Shown: piece by piece, positions 10,366 through 19,698 of the stretch
Numbering within the stretch: the stretch's first letter is position 1
Layout of the letters: every line of letters begins with the position of its first letter
Assembly (NCBI GenBank): GCA_004295005.1
Contig: SHNG01000047.1
Location: 1 to 33,085 of the forward strand
DNA from: Gammaproteobacteria bacterium
GTDB lineage: Bacteria; Pseudomonadota; Gammaproteobacteria; Xanthomonadales; Rhodanobacteraceae
DNA: 33,085 nt
Direction: 5' to 3'
Made by a program: the position numbers and the translations under genes
Notes under the pieces: generated by a model
What the model was told of the DNA's origin: nothing
Databases searched by the model: none
What the model saw: the letters and a program-made list of their open reading frames with translations, nothing else

Positions 10366-11850
10366 TCAGATGCCGCGTGCCGCCATGATCAATGCGGCCG
10401 CGCGCGCCTCGTCCACTCCATCGATGGCCAGCTCCACCAGTTCATCGGTAGCCAGATCAGCAAGGTTTTCGCAGGTCACGATTCCGTGCTGGGCCAGTTC
10501 ATAGGCCAGCCCTTCATCCATTCCATCCACGGCCAGCAAGTCTTCCGCCGGCTTGTGATCCTCGATTTCTTCTTCCACCGCCAGCGCGTCGGTCAGCAGC
10601 GCATCACGCGCGCGTGCACGCAGCTCTTCAACGATGTCTTCGTCGAATCCGTCAATGGCCAAAAGTTCGGCTGTCGGCACATAGGCGATTTCCTCGACCG
10701 TGGAGAATCCTTCCTGTACCAGGATCTGCGCGATCTCGTTGTCCACCTCAAGCTTCTCGACAAACAATGCGCGTGCCGCTTCCTGTTCGCTTTCGCTCTT
10801 CTCACGCACCTGGTCCGCAGTCATCACGTTCAACTGCCAACCGGAAAGCTTGCTCGCCAGGCGCACGTTCTGGCCGCCACGACCGATGGCCTGGGAAAGC
10901 TTGTCCTCGGCCACCGCGATATCCATCGAACGTTTTTCCTCGTCGACAATGATCGACTGCACCTCGGCCGGCGCCATCGCATTGATGACGAACTGGGCGT
11001 GATTCTCGTTCCACAGCACGATGTCGATGCGTTCACCATTGAGTTCGTTGGAAACCGCCTGCACGCGCGACCCGCGCATGCCGATGCAGGCGCCGATCGG
11101 ATCCGTGCGGTGGTCGTGGGCGAGCACGGCAATCTTGGCGCGATCACCCGGATCGCGGGCGCAGGCCTTGATCTCGACCAGGCCCTGGCCGACCTCCGGA
11201 ACCTCGAGCTTGAACAACTCGATCATGAACTCGGGTGCCGTTCGCGAAATGAACAACTGCGGTCCGCGCGGCTCGGAGCGAACCTCGTACAGATAGCCGC
11301 GCACACGATCACCGGCGCGCACGTTCTCGCGCGGGATGGCCTTGTCGCGCGGGATGAATGCCTCGGCATTGCCGCCCAGGTCGATGTAGAGATTTCCGCG
11401 CTCGACGCGCTTGACGATACCGGTGATCAACTCGCCGACCCGGTCAGCATAGGCTTCAACCACCTGCGCGCGCTCGGCTTCGCGCACGCGCTGCACGATG
11501 ACCTGCTTTGCCGCCTGCGCCGCGATGCGACCGAACTCCGGATTCTCGATCTGTTCCTCAAGGTAATCGCCAACCTGACAGTCTGCCTTCATTTCGACCG
11601 CATCCATTTGCCGAATCTGCCAGTCGGGTGATTCCATCACCACGTCATCGGCCACCACTTCCCAGCGGCGGAAGGTTTCGTAGTCGCCCGATTGCTTGTT
11701 GATCGAGACGCGCGCAAGCACTTCCTCGTTCGGGTAGCGTTTTTTCGCGGCGGATGCGAGCGCCGCTTCCATCGCCTCGAAGATGACCTCCTTGGAGACA
11801 CCCTTCTCGTTGGAAACCGCATCAACCACCAGCAACAATTCTTTGCTCAT
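10366..11850 (-). CDS. nusA: Transcription termination/antitermination factor NusA
   Basis: The 494-residue factor binds RNA polymerase and modulates pausing, termination and antitermination. The N-terminal domain ([19 protein letters not shown]) is followed by an S1 domain at about 135-200 ([20 protein letters not shown]) and two KH domains. The KH region includes [17 protein letters not shown] and [18 protein letters not shown]. Two acidic C-terminal helix-hairpin-helix repeats complete it ([20 protein letters not shown] and [20 protein letters not shown]), as in enterobacterial NusA. It lies 33 bp after rimP. Confidence 0.97.
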   Translation of the reverse strand: MSKELLLVVDAVSNEKGVSKEVIFEAMEAALASAAKKRYPNEEVLARVSINKQSGDYETFRRWEVVADDVVMESPDWQIRQMDAVEMKADCQVGDYLEEQIENPEFGRIAAQAAKQVIVQRVREAERAQVVEAYADRVGELITGIVKRVERGNLYIDLGGNAEAFIPRDKAIPRENVRAGDRVRGYLYEVRSEPRGPQLFISRTAPEFMIELFKLEVPEVGQGLVEIKACARDPGDRAKIAVLAHDHRTDPIGACIGMRGSRVQAVSNELNGERIDIVLWNENHAQFVINAMAPAEVQSIIVDEEKRSMDIAVAEDKLSQAIGRGGQNVRLASKLSGWQLNVMTADQVREKSESEQEAARALFVEKLEVDNEIAQILVQEGFSTVEEIAYVPTAELLAIDGFDEDIVEELRARARDALLTDALAVEEEIEDHKPAEDLLAVDGMDEGLAYELAQHGIVTCENLADLATDELVELAIDGVDEARAAALIMAARGI

Positions 11851-11883
11851 CTCATCAACTCCGGAGCGACTGCATGGGCAGCC

Positions 11884-12411
11884 TCACTTGTGTTTCGGGG
11901 CACGTTTGCGCGACCCGGATTCCTGCTTCTTGCGCGGTGCCGGCGCGATACCCAGCGCAACATAGTCCGGCACCAGCCTTGCCTTGACGACATTGGCGTG
12001 GTTTATCGCGACTTCCCGCCCATCCTGCATGAGCTGGACACGGTCACCATCCACGCCGTGGATCACACCCTGGAAACGCTGCCGACCATCAATGGGCAGG
12101 CTTACGTTGAGTTTCACCTCGCTGCCGATGAAGCGCCGGAAATGCCCGATCGTGAACAACGGACGATCAATTCCCGGCGACGACACCTCCAGCGTATAGC
12201 GCCCCTGGATTGGATCATTGACATCCAGAAGCGCGGAAATTTCGCGACTGACCCGCTCGCAATCATCAATCGTCACCGCCTGCCCGGGCGCATCGATGAA
12301 GACGCGCAGGCGGCTGCCACCATGACCGGGGCTGAATTCCAGGCCGACGAACTCCAGCCCCAGGTCCGCAACCAGGGGCAACAGAAGCTCGTTGAATTTC
12401 TCGTTTGTCAC
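11884..12411 (-). CDS. rimP: Ribosome maturation factor RimP
   Basis: A 175-residue protein needed for 30S subunit maturation. The N-terminal alpha/beta domain contains LGLEFVGLEF, SRLRVFIDAPG and ISALLDVNDPIQGRYTLEVS, and then SSPGIDRPL, the family signature. A C-terminal SH3-like barrel and a basic Lys/Arg-rich tail follow. The start is GTG at 12411; no strong ribosome site is visible. It is the first protein gene after tRNA-fMet, from which it is separated by two hairpins. Read-through or a promoter in the 30 bp before it must drive the operon; I could not pick a convincing promoter there. Confidence 0.95.
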   Translation of the reverse strand: MTNEKFNELLLPLVADLGLEFVGLEFSPGHGGSRLRVFIDAPGQAVTIDDCERVSREISALLDVNDPIQGRYTLEVSSPGIDRPLFTIGHFRRFIGSEVKLNVSLPIDGRQRFQGVIHGVDGDRVQLMQDGREVAINHANVVKARLVPDYVALGIAPAPRKKQESGSRKRAPKHK

Positions 12412-12442
12412 GTCAGATCATCGACCCGCTACAAATTCCGCC

Positions 12443-12470
12443 AAAAAAAAATGGGCGCATGGCCCATTCC
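12443..12470 (-). terminator. Rho-independent terminator between tRNA-fMet and rimP
   Basis: On the minus strand ATGGGC and GCCCAT pair around a 5-base loop, followed by nine T residues (12451-12443). It is placed to end the tRNA transcript about 100 nt past the tRNA and 32 bp before rimP. It may act as a partial terminator setting the ratio of tRNA to operon mRNA. Confidence 0.85.
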
Positions 12471-12532
12471 AGAATTCACCGTTGTCTTGCATCCCGGGCA
12501 TCGGTGAGCGCGCGTCCTGCGCTTTCCCGGCA

Positions 12533-12556
12533 GAAGGGCCACCGAGGTGGCCCTTC
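12533..12556. other. Strong 11-bp hairpin just past the tRNA-fMet 3' end
   Basis: GAAGGGCCACC and GGTGGCCCTTC are perfect complements around a GA loop, starting 10 bases beyond the encoded CCA. There is no T-tract on the minus strand, so it is not a canonical terminator. It may be a processing or stability element for the tRNA precursor. Confidence 0.75.
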
Positions 12557-12566
12557 ACCGAAAACC

Positions 12567-12643
12567 TGGTAGCGGGGGCAGGATTTGAACCTGCGACCTT
12601 CGGGTTATGAGCCCGACGAGCTGCCAGACTGCTCCACCCCGCA
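12567..12643 (-). tRNA. metY: Initiator tRNA-fMet (CAU), CCA encoded
   Basis: A 77-nt cloverleaf with anticodon CAU in the loop CTCATAA. Initiator hallmarks are visible: three G:C pairs next to the anticodon loop (GGG with CCC), A11:U24 in the D-stem, and no Watson-Crick pair at 1:72. Here that position is U1 with U72, where E. coli has C1 and A72. The 3' CCA is encoded (12569-12567). It heads rimP-nusA-infB, as metY does in E. coli, and its own promoter lies directly upstream. Confidence 0.97.
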
Positions 12644-12655
12644 TCAGAGCCGCGC

Positions 12656-12684
12656 ATTCTAGCGGCCTGCCGGAATTCCCGCAA
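12656..12684 (-). promoter_or_regulatory. Promoter of tRNA-fMet
   Basis: On the minus strand TTGCGG (12684-12679), a 17-bp spacer and TAGAAT (12661-12656) precede the tRNA by 12 bases. The -10 matches five of six bases. The GC-rich stretch after it (GCGCGGC) resembles the discriminator of stringently controlled stable-RNA promoters. Confidence 0.7.
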
Positions 12685-12726
12685 GGCAAGAGATATTCCT
12701 TGCGCAAACAAGCGCTGGCCTGACGA

Positions 12727-13065
12727 TCAGGCTTTCCTGACGAACTCCGACTTGAGTTTCATCGCGCCAATGCCGTCGATCCTGCAATCTATGTCGTGAT
12801 CGCCGTCCACCAGCCTGATGTTCTTGACCTTGGTTCCCACCTTCACGACCAGGGAAGAACCCTTGACCTTGAGATCCTTGATGACCACCACGCAATCACC
12901 ATCGGCGAGCACATTGCCGTTGCAATCCCTGATTGCCGTCTCGGCGGCCGGTTCATGGCCCTGGCTTGCATTCCATTCATGACCGCATTCGGCACAAACC
13001 CGCATGCCGCGGTCTTCATAGGTGATGGTTGAGGCGCAGGCTGGACAGTTGGCCATGTGGTTCAC
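12727..13065 (-). CDS. yjdM: Zinc-ribbon PhnA/YjdM family protein
   Basis: A 112-residue small protein close to E. coli YjdM (formerly PhnA). An N-terminal zinc ribbon has CPAC and CAEC pairs (CxxC...CxxC). The conserved C-terminal barrel contains [40 protein letters not shown] and [12 protein letters not shown]. Despite the old name it is not part of the phosphonate lyase pathway in E. coli and its role is unclear. The GTG at 13065 has AGGA five bases upstream; the ATG at 13056 (MANCPAC) is an alternative. It stands alone between the nuoN end and tRNA-fMet. It is 101 bp from nuoN and may have its own weak promoter. Confidence 0.9.
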   Translation of the reverse strand: MNHMANCPACASTITYEDRGMRVCAECGHEWNASQGHEPAAETAIRDCNGNVLADGDCVVVIKDLKVKGSSLVVKVGTKVKNIRLVDGDHDIDCRIDGIGAMKLKSEFVRKA

Positions 13066-13079
13066 GCGGATCCTGATTT

Positions 13080-13108
13080 TTCATGTGGACGCCGGCAGTT
13101 TCCCGCAA
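13080..13108 (-). promoter_or_regulatory. Possible weak promoter for the YjdM-like gene
   Basis: On the minus strand TTGCGG (13108-13103) is followed after 17 bp by CATGAA (13085-13080), a poor -10. The -35 lies in a 16-base sequence (13100-13115) identical to that around the tRNA-fMet -35. An inverted repeat CGCCGGCAG/CTGCCGGCG (13090-13098, 13129-13137) overlaps it. Confidence 0.3.
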
Positions 13109-13166
13109 GGCAAGACGAAGGGAGTGACCTGCCGGCGACGGTTGATCCGGATTTCAAGCCCTGCGA

Positions 13167-14621
13167 TCAGATGCCGAAGGCGCGGTTGCACCAGTCGAAC
13201 AGCGGACCCCAGGCCAGGCCCAGCACGATCAGGGCAAGTCCATTGATGGAAATCACCCAGCGCAAGGCCACATCGGATGGCAAGGGCAGCGCAGAGTCTT
13301 CGGCAGCCGCATCGAAATACATTACCTTGACCACGCGCAGGTAGTAGTAGATGCCGATGATGGCGAACACGATGGCGACGATGGCCAGCCACAGGAATCC
13401 GGCGTCAATGGCCGCCTTGAGCACCAGCAGCTTGGCAAAGAAGCCGAACAGCGGCGGCACGCCAGCCAGGGAAAACATGGCAATGCCCATCATGGCCGCA
13501 TACCATGGGCTGCGCTGGTTGAGCCCCTTGAAATCGTCGATTTCCTCGCATTCAAAGCCCTTGCGCGCCAGCAGGGCAATCATGCCGAAGGCAACCGTTG
13601 CCGTCATGGTGTAGCTGATGATGTAGAACATCGCGGCAGTAAAGCCCTGCGCGGTTCCACCGACGAAGCCAAGCAACATGAAACCCACATGCGAGATCGT
13701 CGAATAGGCGAGCATGCGCTTCAGGTTGGACTGGGCGATGGCCAGCACATTGCCGACCGCCAGCGACGCCACGGCGAGAATGGCCAGCATCAGCGTCCAC
13801 TGCCCGCTCAAGGGACCAAGGCCACCCTCGAGCAGCCGATAGGCCAGTCCGAAAGCGGCAATCTTGGGAGCCGAACCGATGAACACGGTCACCGCCGTCG
13901 GCGCGCCGTGGTAAACATCGGGCAGCCACATGTGGAAGGGCGCCGCACCCATCTTGAAGGCGATTCCGCAAACCAGGAACACCAGCCCGAATGCCAGCCA
14001 GCCCGGATGCTCGACCTGTCCGAACTTGCCGGTGATGGCGGCGAGATCGAGGGTTCCGGTGGCGCCGTAGATCATCGACATGCCGTACAGCAGCAGGCCG
14101 GACGCCAGCGCGCCGAGTACGAAGTATTTGATGGCCGCTTCCGCAGACGCCGCAGAGTCACGGTTCATGGCCACCAGCGCATACGAGGACAGCGCCAGCA
14201 GTTCAAGCCCGAGATAGACCGTGATCAGGCTGCCGGCCGATACCAGCAACATCATGCCGAGCGTGGCAAACAGCACCAACAGGTAAAGCTCACCGACAAG
14301 CAGGCTGCGTTCGCGCATGTAGTTGCGGGCGTAGAACAGGCTGAGGCCACTGGTCAGCAGGGTGAACTGCTTGAGCACGACGCTGATCCCGTCGTGCAGG
14401 AACATGCCGTTGAACGCGGTGACGCCTTGTGCGGCCTCCGGCGCACCACCCCACACGAACCATGCGGTCAACGCCAGGGTCGCGATCGACAGCCAGTGGG
14501 TGATGTCGCGCTGAGTCGGCTTGATGAACAGGTCGATCAACAGGATCGCGCAGGTTGCACCCAGCAAGACCAACTCGGGCTGGATGGCGATCAGATCGGC
14601 GGGATTGAAGGGAATCATCAT
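13167..14621 (-). CDS. nuoN: NADH-quinone oxidoreductase subunit N
   Basis: A 484-residue antiporter-like subunit of complex I in the inner membrane that takes part in proton translocation. Many hydrophobic helices are visible. Conserved channel segments are YLGLELLALSSYALVA with its Glu, GIAFKMGAAPFHMWLPDVYH with the Lys, and NLKRMLAYSTISHVGFML. Length is typical. It is the last gene of the nuo operon, 7 bp after nuoM. No clear T-tract terminator follows; an inverted repeat with a 30-base loop lies at 13090-13137. Confidence 0.97.
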   Translation of the reverse strand: MMIPFNPADLIAIQPELVLLGATCAILLIDLFIKPTQRDITHWLSIATLALTAWFVWGGAPEAAQGVTAFNGMFLHDGISVVLKQFTLLTSGLSLFYARNYMRERSLLVGELYLLVLFATLGMMLLVSAGSLITVYLGLELLALSSYALVAMNRDSAASAEAAIKYFVLGALASGLLLYGMSMIYGATGTLDLAAITGKFGQVEHPGWLAFGLVFLVCGIAFKMGAAPFHMWLPDVYHGAPTAVTVFIGSAPKIAAFGLAYRLLEGGLGPLSGQWTLMLAILAVASLAVGNVLAIAQSNLKRMLAYSTISHVGFMLLGFVGGTAQGFTAAMFYIISYTMTATVAFGMIALLARKGFECEEIDDFKGLNQRSPWYAAMMGIAMFSLAGVPPLFGFFAKLLVLKAAIDAGFLWLAIVAIVFAIIGIYYYLRVVKVMYFDAAAEDSALPLPSDVALRWVISINGLALIVLGLAWGPLFDWCNRAFGI

Positions 14622-14628
14622 GGAATTC

Positions 14629-16146
14629 TCAAGCCTTGCTCAACATCAGCGCATTGACGATCTGCAGCACCGAGCTGTCCATCAGGTCGGTCAGCGGCTT
14701 GGGGTAGACGCCCAGCGCCAGCACGGCGGCGGCAAAGGAACCGAGCACGATCCATTCACGCGCGTTGAGATCCTCGAACTTGGCCACCTTGGGATTGGTC
14801 ACTTCGCCAAAGATGACGCGCTTGACCAGCCACAGCGTGTAGGCCGCACCGATGATCAGGGTGAACGCCGCAATCAGGGCAATCCACGGATTGCTCTGGA
14901 ACGAAGCCAGGATGACCATGAATTCGCCGACGAAGCCACTGGTACCCGGCAGTCCACAGTTGGCCATCGAGAAAAAGATGAACAGTGCGCCGAACCAGGG
15001 CATCACGTTGAGCACGCCACCGTAGTCCTTGATCATGCGCGAATGCAGGCGGTCGTAAAGCACTCCGATGCAGGAGAACATGGCGCCGGAAACAAAACCG
15101 TGCGAAATCATCTGCACCATGGCGCCCTGGATGCCGAGACGCGCGGCATCGGCGTTGGCGTAATTGCGAACCAGCGCAAGGCTGATGAAGAGGCCGAGGG
15201 TGACGAAGGCCATGTGCGCCACCGAGGAGTAGGCAATCAGCTTCTTCATGTCGTCTTGCACCAGGGCGACGTAGCCGATGTAGACGACGGCCACCAGTGA
15301 CATGGCGATGACCACCCAGGCGTATTCCTGGGAAGCGTCGGGCGTGATCGGCAAGGAGAAGCGGATGAAGCCGTAGCCACCCACCTTCAGCATGATCGCG
15401 GCCAGGATCACCGAGCCGCCGGTCGGTGCCTCGACGTGCGCATCCGGCAACCAGGTATGCACCGGCCACATCGGCACCTTGATGGCGAAGCCGGCAAGGA
15501 AGGCAAAGAAGATCCAGGCCTGCTCGGTGGTACCGAGCGGCGCCGTGGCGAACGCGGCCAGCGAGAACTCGCCGGTCTTCATGTGCAGGTAGATCAGCGC
15601 GATCAGCATGAAGATCGAGCCGAGGAAGGTGTAGATGAAGAACTTGAGGGTGGCGTACACGCGGCGCGGACCGCCCCAGATGCCGATGATGATGAACATC
15701 GGAATCAGCATGGCCTCGAAGAACACATAGAACAGCAGCGCATCGGTGGCGGCAAAGATGCCGATCAGCATGCCTTCCAATACCAGCATCGCCGCCATGT
15801 ACTGCGACACCCGCTTCTGGATCGGCCCCCACGAACCGATGATCACCAGCACGCTGGTGAAGGTGGTCAGCACGATCAGTGCAACCGCGATGCCATCCAC
15901 GCCCAGCGCATAGTTGGCCTTGAGCGCATTGATCCAGGCGTGCGATTCAATGAACTGCATGCCACCGGCAACGGCGTTGTAGTTCAGGTACAGCGGCAGG
16001 CTGGCGAACAGTGTCGCCAGGGTGGTGATCAGGCTGAGCCAGCGGGCGACGCGCGCGTCGCGGCCGAGTGCAAGCACGAGGATGGCGCCGACGATGGGCA
16101 GCCAGATCAAGATGCTGAGCAGGGGCCATTGATCCATGGTGGTCAC
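14629..16146 (-). CDS. nuoM: NADH-quinone oxidoreductase subunit M
   Basis: A 505-residue antiporter-like proton-pumping subunit. Key channel residues are present: the Glu in FYVFFEAMLIPMFI (E144) and the Lys in GFAIKVPMWPVHTWLPDAH (K223), plus DDMKKLIAYSSVAHMAFV. The GTG at 16146 has AGGA four bases upstream; the in-frame ATG at 16137 is further from that site, so either may be used. It is 12 bp after nuoL. Confidence 0.97.
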   Translation of the reverse strand: MTTMDQWPLLSILIWLPIVGAILVLALGRDARVARWLSLITTLATLFASLPLYLNYNAVAGGMQFIESHAWINALKANYALGVDGIAVALIVLTTFTSVLVIIGSWGPIQKRVSQYMAAMLVLEGMLIGIFAATDALLFYVFFEAMLIPMFIIIGIWGGPRRVYATLKFFIYTFLGSIFMLIALIYLHMKTGEFSLAAFATAPLGTTEQAWIFFAFLAGFAIKVPMWPVHTWLPDAHVEAPTGGSVILAAIMLKVGGYGFIRFSLPITPDASQEYAWVVIAMSLVAVVYIGYVALVQDDMKKLIAYSSVAHMAFVTLGLFISLALVRNYANADAARLGIQGAMVQMISHGFVSGAMFSCIGVLYDRLHSRMIKDYGGVLNVMPWFGALFIFFSMANCGLPGTSGFVGEFMVILASFQSNPWIALIAAFTLIIGAAYTLWLVKRVIFGEVTNPKVAKFEDLNAREWIVLGSFAAAVLALGVYPKPLTDLMDSSVLQIVNALMLSKA

Positions 16147-16158
16147 ATTTTCCTTTGA

Positions 16159-18213
16159 TCAGACAGCCGCGCGGGTGAATACCCACCACGATCCGCCAAG
16201 CAGCAGGATCAGGCCGAGAATCATCGCGAACGCGTAGTGGTAGAGGTAACCGGACTGGACCCGGCGCACGATGGCCGAGAATTGGTCGACGATGCTCGCC
16301 GATCCGTTGATGGCGCCATCGATCAACGCGGCATCACCACCGCGCCAGAGCCCGCGTCCGAAGCTCACGCCGCCACGCGCAAGCAGGGCCTGGTAGAGAT
16401 CATCGAACCAGTATTTGTTCGACAGCATCGTGTGCACGGGTTTCAAAGCGTTCTCGGCCTTGTCGGCGATGGATGGATTGAACAGCCAGATCCAGGTTGC
16501 GGTGGCAAATCCGGCCAGCGCGATCCAGAACGGCCATTGCTTAAAGCCATGCAACGTCATGGCCAGTGCGCCATGGAAATGATGGGCGAGTTCACCCAGC
16601 ACATCATTGTGCCCGGCGACGTGGATTGCGCTGCCAAAATAATCGCCATACAGCATCGGGCCAATGGTGAGGAAACCAATCAGCACCGAGGGAATCGCCA
16701 GCAGAACCAGGGGCAAGGTGACCACCCAGGGCGACTCGTGCGGCGCGTGGGCCAGATGGCCGGGCTCATGATGGCCATGGTGATCGTCATGCGTGTCGTG
16801 TCCATGCCCGTGCTTGTGCTCGTCAACCACATAGCGCGGCTTGCCGTGGAAGGTCATGTACAACAAGCGGAAGCTGTACAGAGCGGTGATGAACACGCCG
16901 GCCAGCACGCAAAAATACGCATAGCCCGCACCCAGGCGATGCGATTCCCCGACTGCCTCGATGATGGCGTCCTTGGAGAAGAATCCGGCAAACCCCGGAG
17001 CACCAGCCAAGGCCAGTGAACCGAGCCACATGGTGATCCAGGTGATCGGCATCTGCTTGCGCAGGCCGCCCATGTGGCGCATGTCCTGTTCGTGATGCAT
17101 GGCGATGATGACCGAACCGGCGCCGAGGAACAGCAAGGCCTTGAAGAAGGCGTGCGTCATCAAATGAAACACGCCAGCGGAATACGCCGAGACGCCGAGC
17201 GCCACGGTCATGTAACCCAGTTGCGACAGGGTCGAATAGGCAACCACGCGCTTGATGTCGTTCTGCACGACACCGATCAAGCCGGTGAACAGGGCCGTGG
17301 TGGCGCCGATCACCAGCACGAAGGTGAGTGCGGTTTCACTCAACTCGAACAATGGCGACATGCGCGCCACCATGAAGATGCCCGCCGTCACCATGGTCGC
17401 GGCATGGATCAGTGCCGAGATCGGAGTCGGGCCTTCCATCGAATCCGGCAACCACACATGCAGGGGAACCTGGGCCGACTTGCCCATGGCACCGATGAAC
17501 AGGCAGACACAAACGATGGTCGCGACATGCCAGGGATGGCCGGCGATCAACTCGACCGTGCGTCCGGCCATGTCCATTGAAGGATCCTGTGCATGGTTGA
17601 ACACGGCCTGGTAGTCCAGCGAACCACCAAACCACAGCAGCACGCCGGCGATGCCGAGCAGGAAACCGAAGTCACCGACGCGGTTGACCACGAACGCCTT
17701 CATGTTGGCGAAAATTGCCGTGGGCCGCTTGTACCAGAAACCGATCAGCAGATACGAAACCAGGCCCACCGCTTCCCAGCCGAAGAACAACTGCAGGAAG
17801 TTGTTGCTCATCACCAGCATCAGCATGGAGAAGGTGAACAGCGCGATGTAGCTGAAGAAGCGCTGGTAACCATCGTCCTCGGCCATGTAGCCGATCGTGT
17901 AGACATGCACCATCAGCGAAACGAAGGTGACCACCACCATCATCATGGCGGTGAGCCTGTCGATCAGGAATCCGACATGGGCGCTGGTTCCGCCCACCTC
18001 GAACCAGGTGTAGACGTTCTGGTTGAACACCTCTGCCCCGCCCCAGACCAACTGGTAAAGCACTTGGCAGGACAGCACGCAGCTCAGGGCAACCCCCGCA
18101 ATGGTCACGCTGTGCGATGCGACGCGACCGATGCGCTTGCCGAACAAGCCGGCAAGCAAGGCACCGGCCAGGGGCGCGAGGACGATGGTCAGCAGGATGT
18201 TTTTGTCGAGCAT
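16159..18213 (-). CDS. nuoL: NADH-quinone oxidoreductase subunit L
   Basis: The 684-residue distal antiporter-like subunit, with the long lateral helix at the C-terminus. Conserved blocks are FFGWEAVGLVSYLLIGFW with its Glu, AMGKSAQVPLHVWLPDSMEG with K245, ALIHAATMVTAG and NDIKRVVAYSTLSQLGYM. Residues about 464-493 form a very His-rich loop (12 His in about 30 residues) between membrane helices. The gene starts 6 bp after the nuoK stop. Confidence 0.97.
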   Translation of the reverse strand: MLDKNILLTIVLAPLAGALLAGLFGKRIGRVASHSVTIAGVALSCVLSCQVLYQLVWGGAEVFNQNVYTWFEVGGTSAHVGFLIDRLTAMMMVVVTFVSLMVHVYTIGYMAEDDGYQRFFSYIALFTFSMLMLVMSNNFLQLFFGWEAVGLVSYLLIGFWYKRPTAIFANMKAFVVNRVGDFGFLLGIAGVLLWFGGSLDYQAVFNHAQDPSMDMAGRTVELIAGHPWHVATIVCVCLFIGAMGKSAQVPLHVWLPDSMEGPTPISALIHAATMVTAGIFMVARMSPLFELSETALTFVLVIGATTALFTGLIGVVQNDIKRVVAYSTLSQLGYMTVALGVSAYSAGVFHLMTHAFFKALLFLGAGSVIIAMHHEQDMRHMGGLRKQMPITWITMWLGSLALAGAPGFAGFFSKDAIIEAVGESHRLGAGYAYFCVLAGVFITALYSFRLLYMTFHGKPRYVVDEHKHGHGHDTHDDHHGHHEPGHLAHAPHESPWVVTLPLVLLAIPSVLIGFLTIGPMLYGDYFGSAIHVAGHNDVLGELAHHFHGALAMTLHGFKQWPFWIALAGFATATWIWLFNPSIADKAENALKPVHTMLSNKYWFDDLYQALLARGGVSFGRGLWRGGDAALIDGAINGSASIVDQFSAIVRRVQSGYLYHYAFAMILGLILLLGGSWWVFTRAAV

Positions 18214-18219
18214 GATCGA

Positions 18220-18525
18220 TCAGCCCTTGAGCGTATCGATCGACGTGACGTCGATCGTGCTGCGATTGCGGAACAACACGACGAGAATGGCCAGGCCAAT
18301 CGCCGCCTCGGCCGCGGCCACGGTCAGGATGAAGAACACGAACACCTGCCCGGCCGGATCACCCAGGTAGCGCGAGAAGGCCACGAAGTTGGTGTTGACC
18401 GCCAGCAGGAGCAACTCAAGACACATGAGCAGCACGATCACATTCTTGCGATTGATGAAGATGCCGGCCACGGCGATGCAGAACAGCACCGCACCCAGGC
18501 TCAGGAAATGGGCCAGCGTGATCAT
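18220..18525 (-). CDS. nuoK: NADH-quinone oxidoreductase subunit K
   Basis: A 101-residue membrane subunit with three helices. The two buried acidic residues of the proton path are visible as E37 ([13 protein letters not shown]) and E73 ([13 protein letters not shown]). The ATG at 18525 overlaps the nuoJ stop as ATGA. Upstream in-frame codons belong to the nuoJ region read in another frame. Confidence 0.97.
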   Translation of the reverse strand: MITLAHFLSLGAVLFCIAVAGIFINRKNVIVLLMCLELLLLAVNTNFVAFSRYLGDPAGQVFVFFILTVAAAEAAIGLAILVVLFRNRSTIDVTSIDTLKG

Positions 18526-19136
18526 GGTCCAACCTCCCCTTTGCCGACGGCATCCATCTTGATCACGCGCAGGCGATCCTCGCGCTTGACCATCACCTGC
18601 AGGCCCGGACGCTGCACCTTGGTGCCGGTGCGCTTGCGCAGGGTCAAGGTGACTGCCGCGATCAGACCCACGGTGAGGATCAGCGCGGCAATCTCGAATG
18701 GCAGCAGGAAATCGCGGAACAGGGTCTGGCCCAGCCATTCCATGTTCGACATTCCGGCGAGTACTGCGGGATCCTCGGTCACCGGCGTCTCGAGGCTGCG
18801 CACGCCGATCATCATCAGCATTTCCGCCAACATGACTGCGGCCACCAATACGCCGACCGGCAGGAAGCGCACGAAACCTTCGCGCACGACCGAGAAATCC
18901 ACGTCCAGCATCATCACCACGAACAGGAACAGCACCATCACCGCGCCGACATAGACCAGCACGAGGGCAACGGCGAGGAACTCGGCCTGGGCGAGCAGCC
19001 AGACACAGGCCATCGAGAAGAAGGTCAGCACCAGGCTGAGCGCGGCAACCACCGGATTCTTCACGCTGATGACCGTCAGCGCGGCCAAGGCGGCCACGCT
19101 GGCGAAAACATAGAAGCAGATCAGTTCAAAAGTCAC
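18522..19136 (-). CDS. nuoJ: NADH-quinone oxidoreductase subunit J
   Basis: A 204-residue membrane subunit with five predicted helices and the family core [20 protein letters not shown]. The start is the GTG at 19136, with AGGAG seven bases upstream. Longer frames to 19472 translate nuoI in another frame. The basic C-terminal tail after the last helix is longer than the core fold. It is 19 bp after nuoI and overlaps nuoK by 4 bp. Confidence 0.95.
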   Translation of the reverse strand: MTFELICFYVFASVAALAALTVISVKNPVVAALSLVLTFFSMACVWLLAQAEFLAVALVLVYVGAVMVLFLFVVMMLDVDFSVVREGFVRFLPVGVLVAAVMLAEMLMMIGVRSLETPVTEDPAVLAGMSNMEWLGQTLFRDFLLPFEIAALILTVGLIAAVTLTLRKRTGTKVQRPGLQVMVKREDRLRVIKMDAVGKGEVGP

Positions 19137-19155
19137 CTGGATTCTCCTGGCCTGC

Positions 19156-19653
19156 TCATCGGAACGCCGCATCGCGCGCACGCGCGGCAGCAATCTCGCC
19201 TTCGAAGCGATCGCCGATGGCGAGCAACTGGATCTTGTTGACGACGTTCTCGCCGCGCTTCTCGAAGTGGTACTCGTGCAGATCGGTCTCGACGATGGAA
19301 TCGACCGGGCAGGATTCCTCGCAGAACCCGCAGAAGATGCACTTGAACAGATCGATGTCGTAGCGCGTCGTGCGCCGGGTGCCGTCTTCGCGCACGCTGG
19401 AGTCGATGGTGATGGCAAGCGCCGGACACACCGCCTCGCACAGCTTGCAGGCAATGCAGCGCTCCTCGCCATTGGGGTAACGACGCAAGGCGTGCAGACC
19501 GCGGAAACGATGCGACTTTGGAATGTGTTCCTCCGGGTAGCGCATCGTGTACTTCGGCTTGAACATGTAGCGCATGGTCAGCGCCATGCCGACGACAAGC
19601 TCGATCAGGAACAGGCTCTTGATGTAGTGGATGACTCGTTTCATGGCTGTCAT
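19156..19653 (-). CDS. nuoI: NADH-quinone oxidoreductase subunit I
   Basis: A 165-residue ferredoxin-type subunit carrying clusters N6a and N6b, which pass electrons toward N2. Cysteines 66, 69, 72, 76 and 105, 108, 111, 115 form two CxxCxxCxxxCP motifs. An N-terminal amphipathic segment ([20 protein letters not shown]) anchors it to the membrane arm. Two starts are possible, ATG at 19653 or 19644 ([10 protein letters not shown]); neither has a clear ribosome site. It follows nuoH after a gap of about 160 bp that holds REP-like and palindromic DNA. Confidence 0.95.
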   Translation of the reverse strand: MTAMKRVIHYIKSLFLIELVVGMALTMRYMFKPKYTMRYPEEHIPKSHRFRGLHALRRYPNGEERCIACKLCEAVCPALAITIDSSVREDGTRRTTRYDIDLFKCIFCGFCEESCPVDSIVETDLHEYHFEKRGENVVNKIQLLAIGDRFEGEIAAARARDAAFR

Positions 19654-19698
19654 TCAGTCCCGTTCAACATGACTCTGGCGTCGCGAGATGCCGACCTG

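Noticed and set aside
12533-12556. Canonical terminator directly after tRNA-fMet
   Set aside because: Strong stem but no T-run; the real terminator is at 12443-12470.
13090-13137. Terminator after nuoN
   Set aside because: The 9-bp arms are perfect, but the loop is 30 bases and no T-tract follows on the minus strand.
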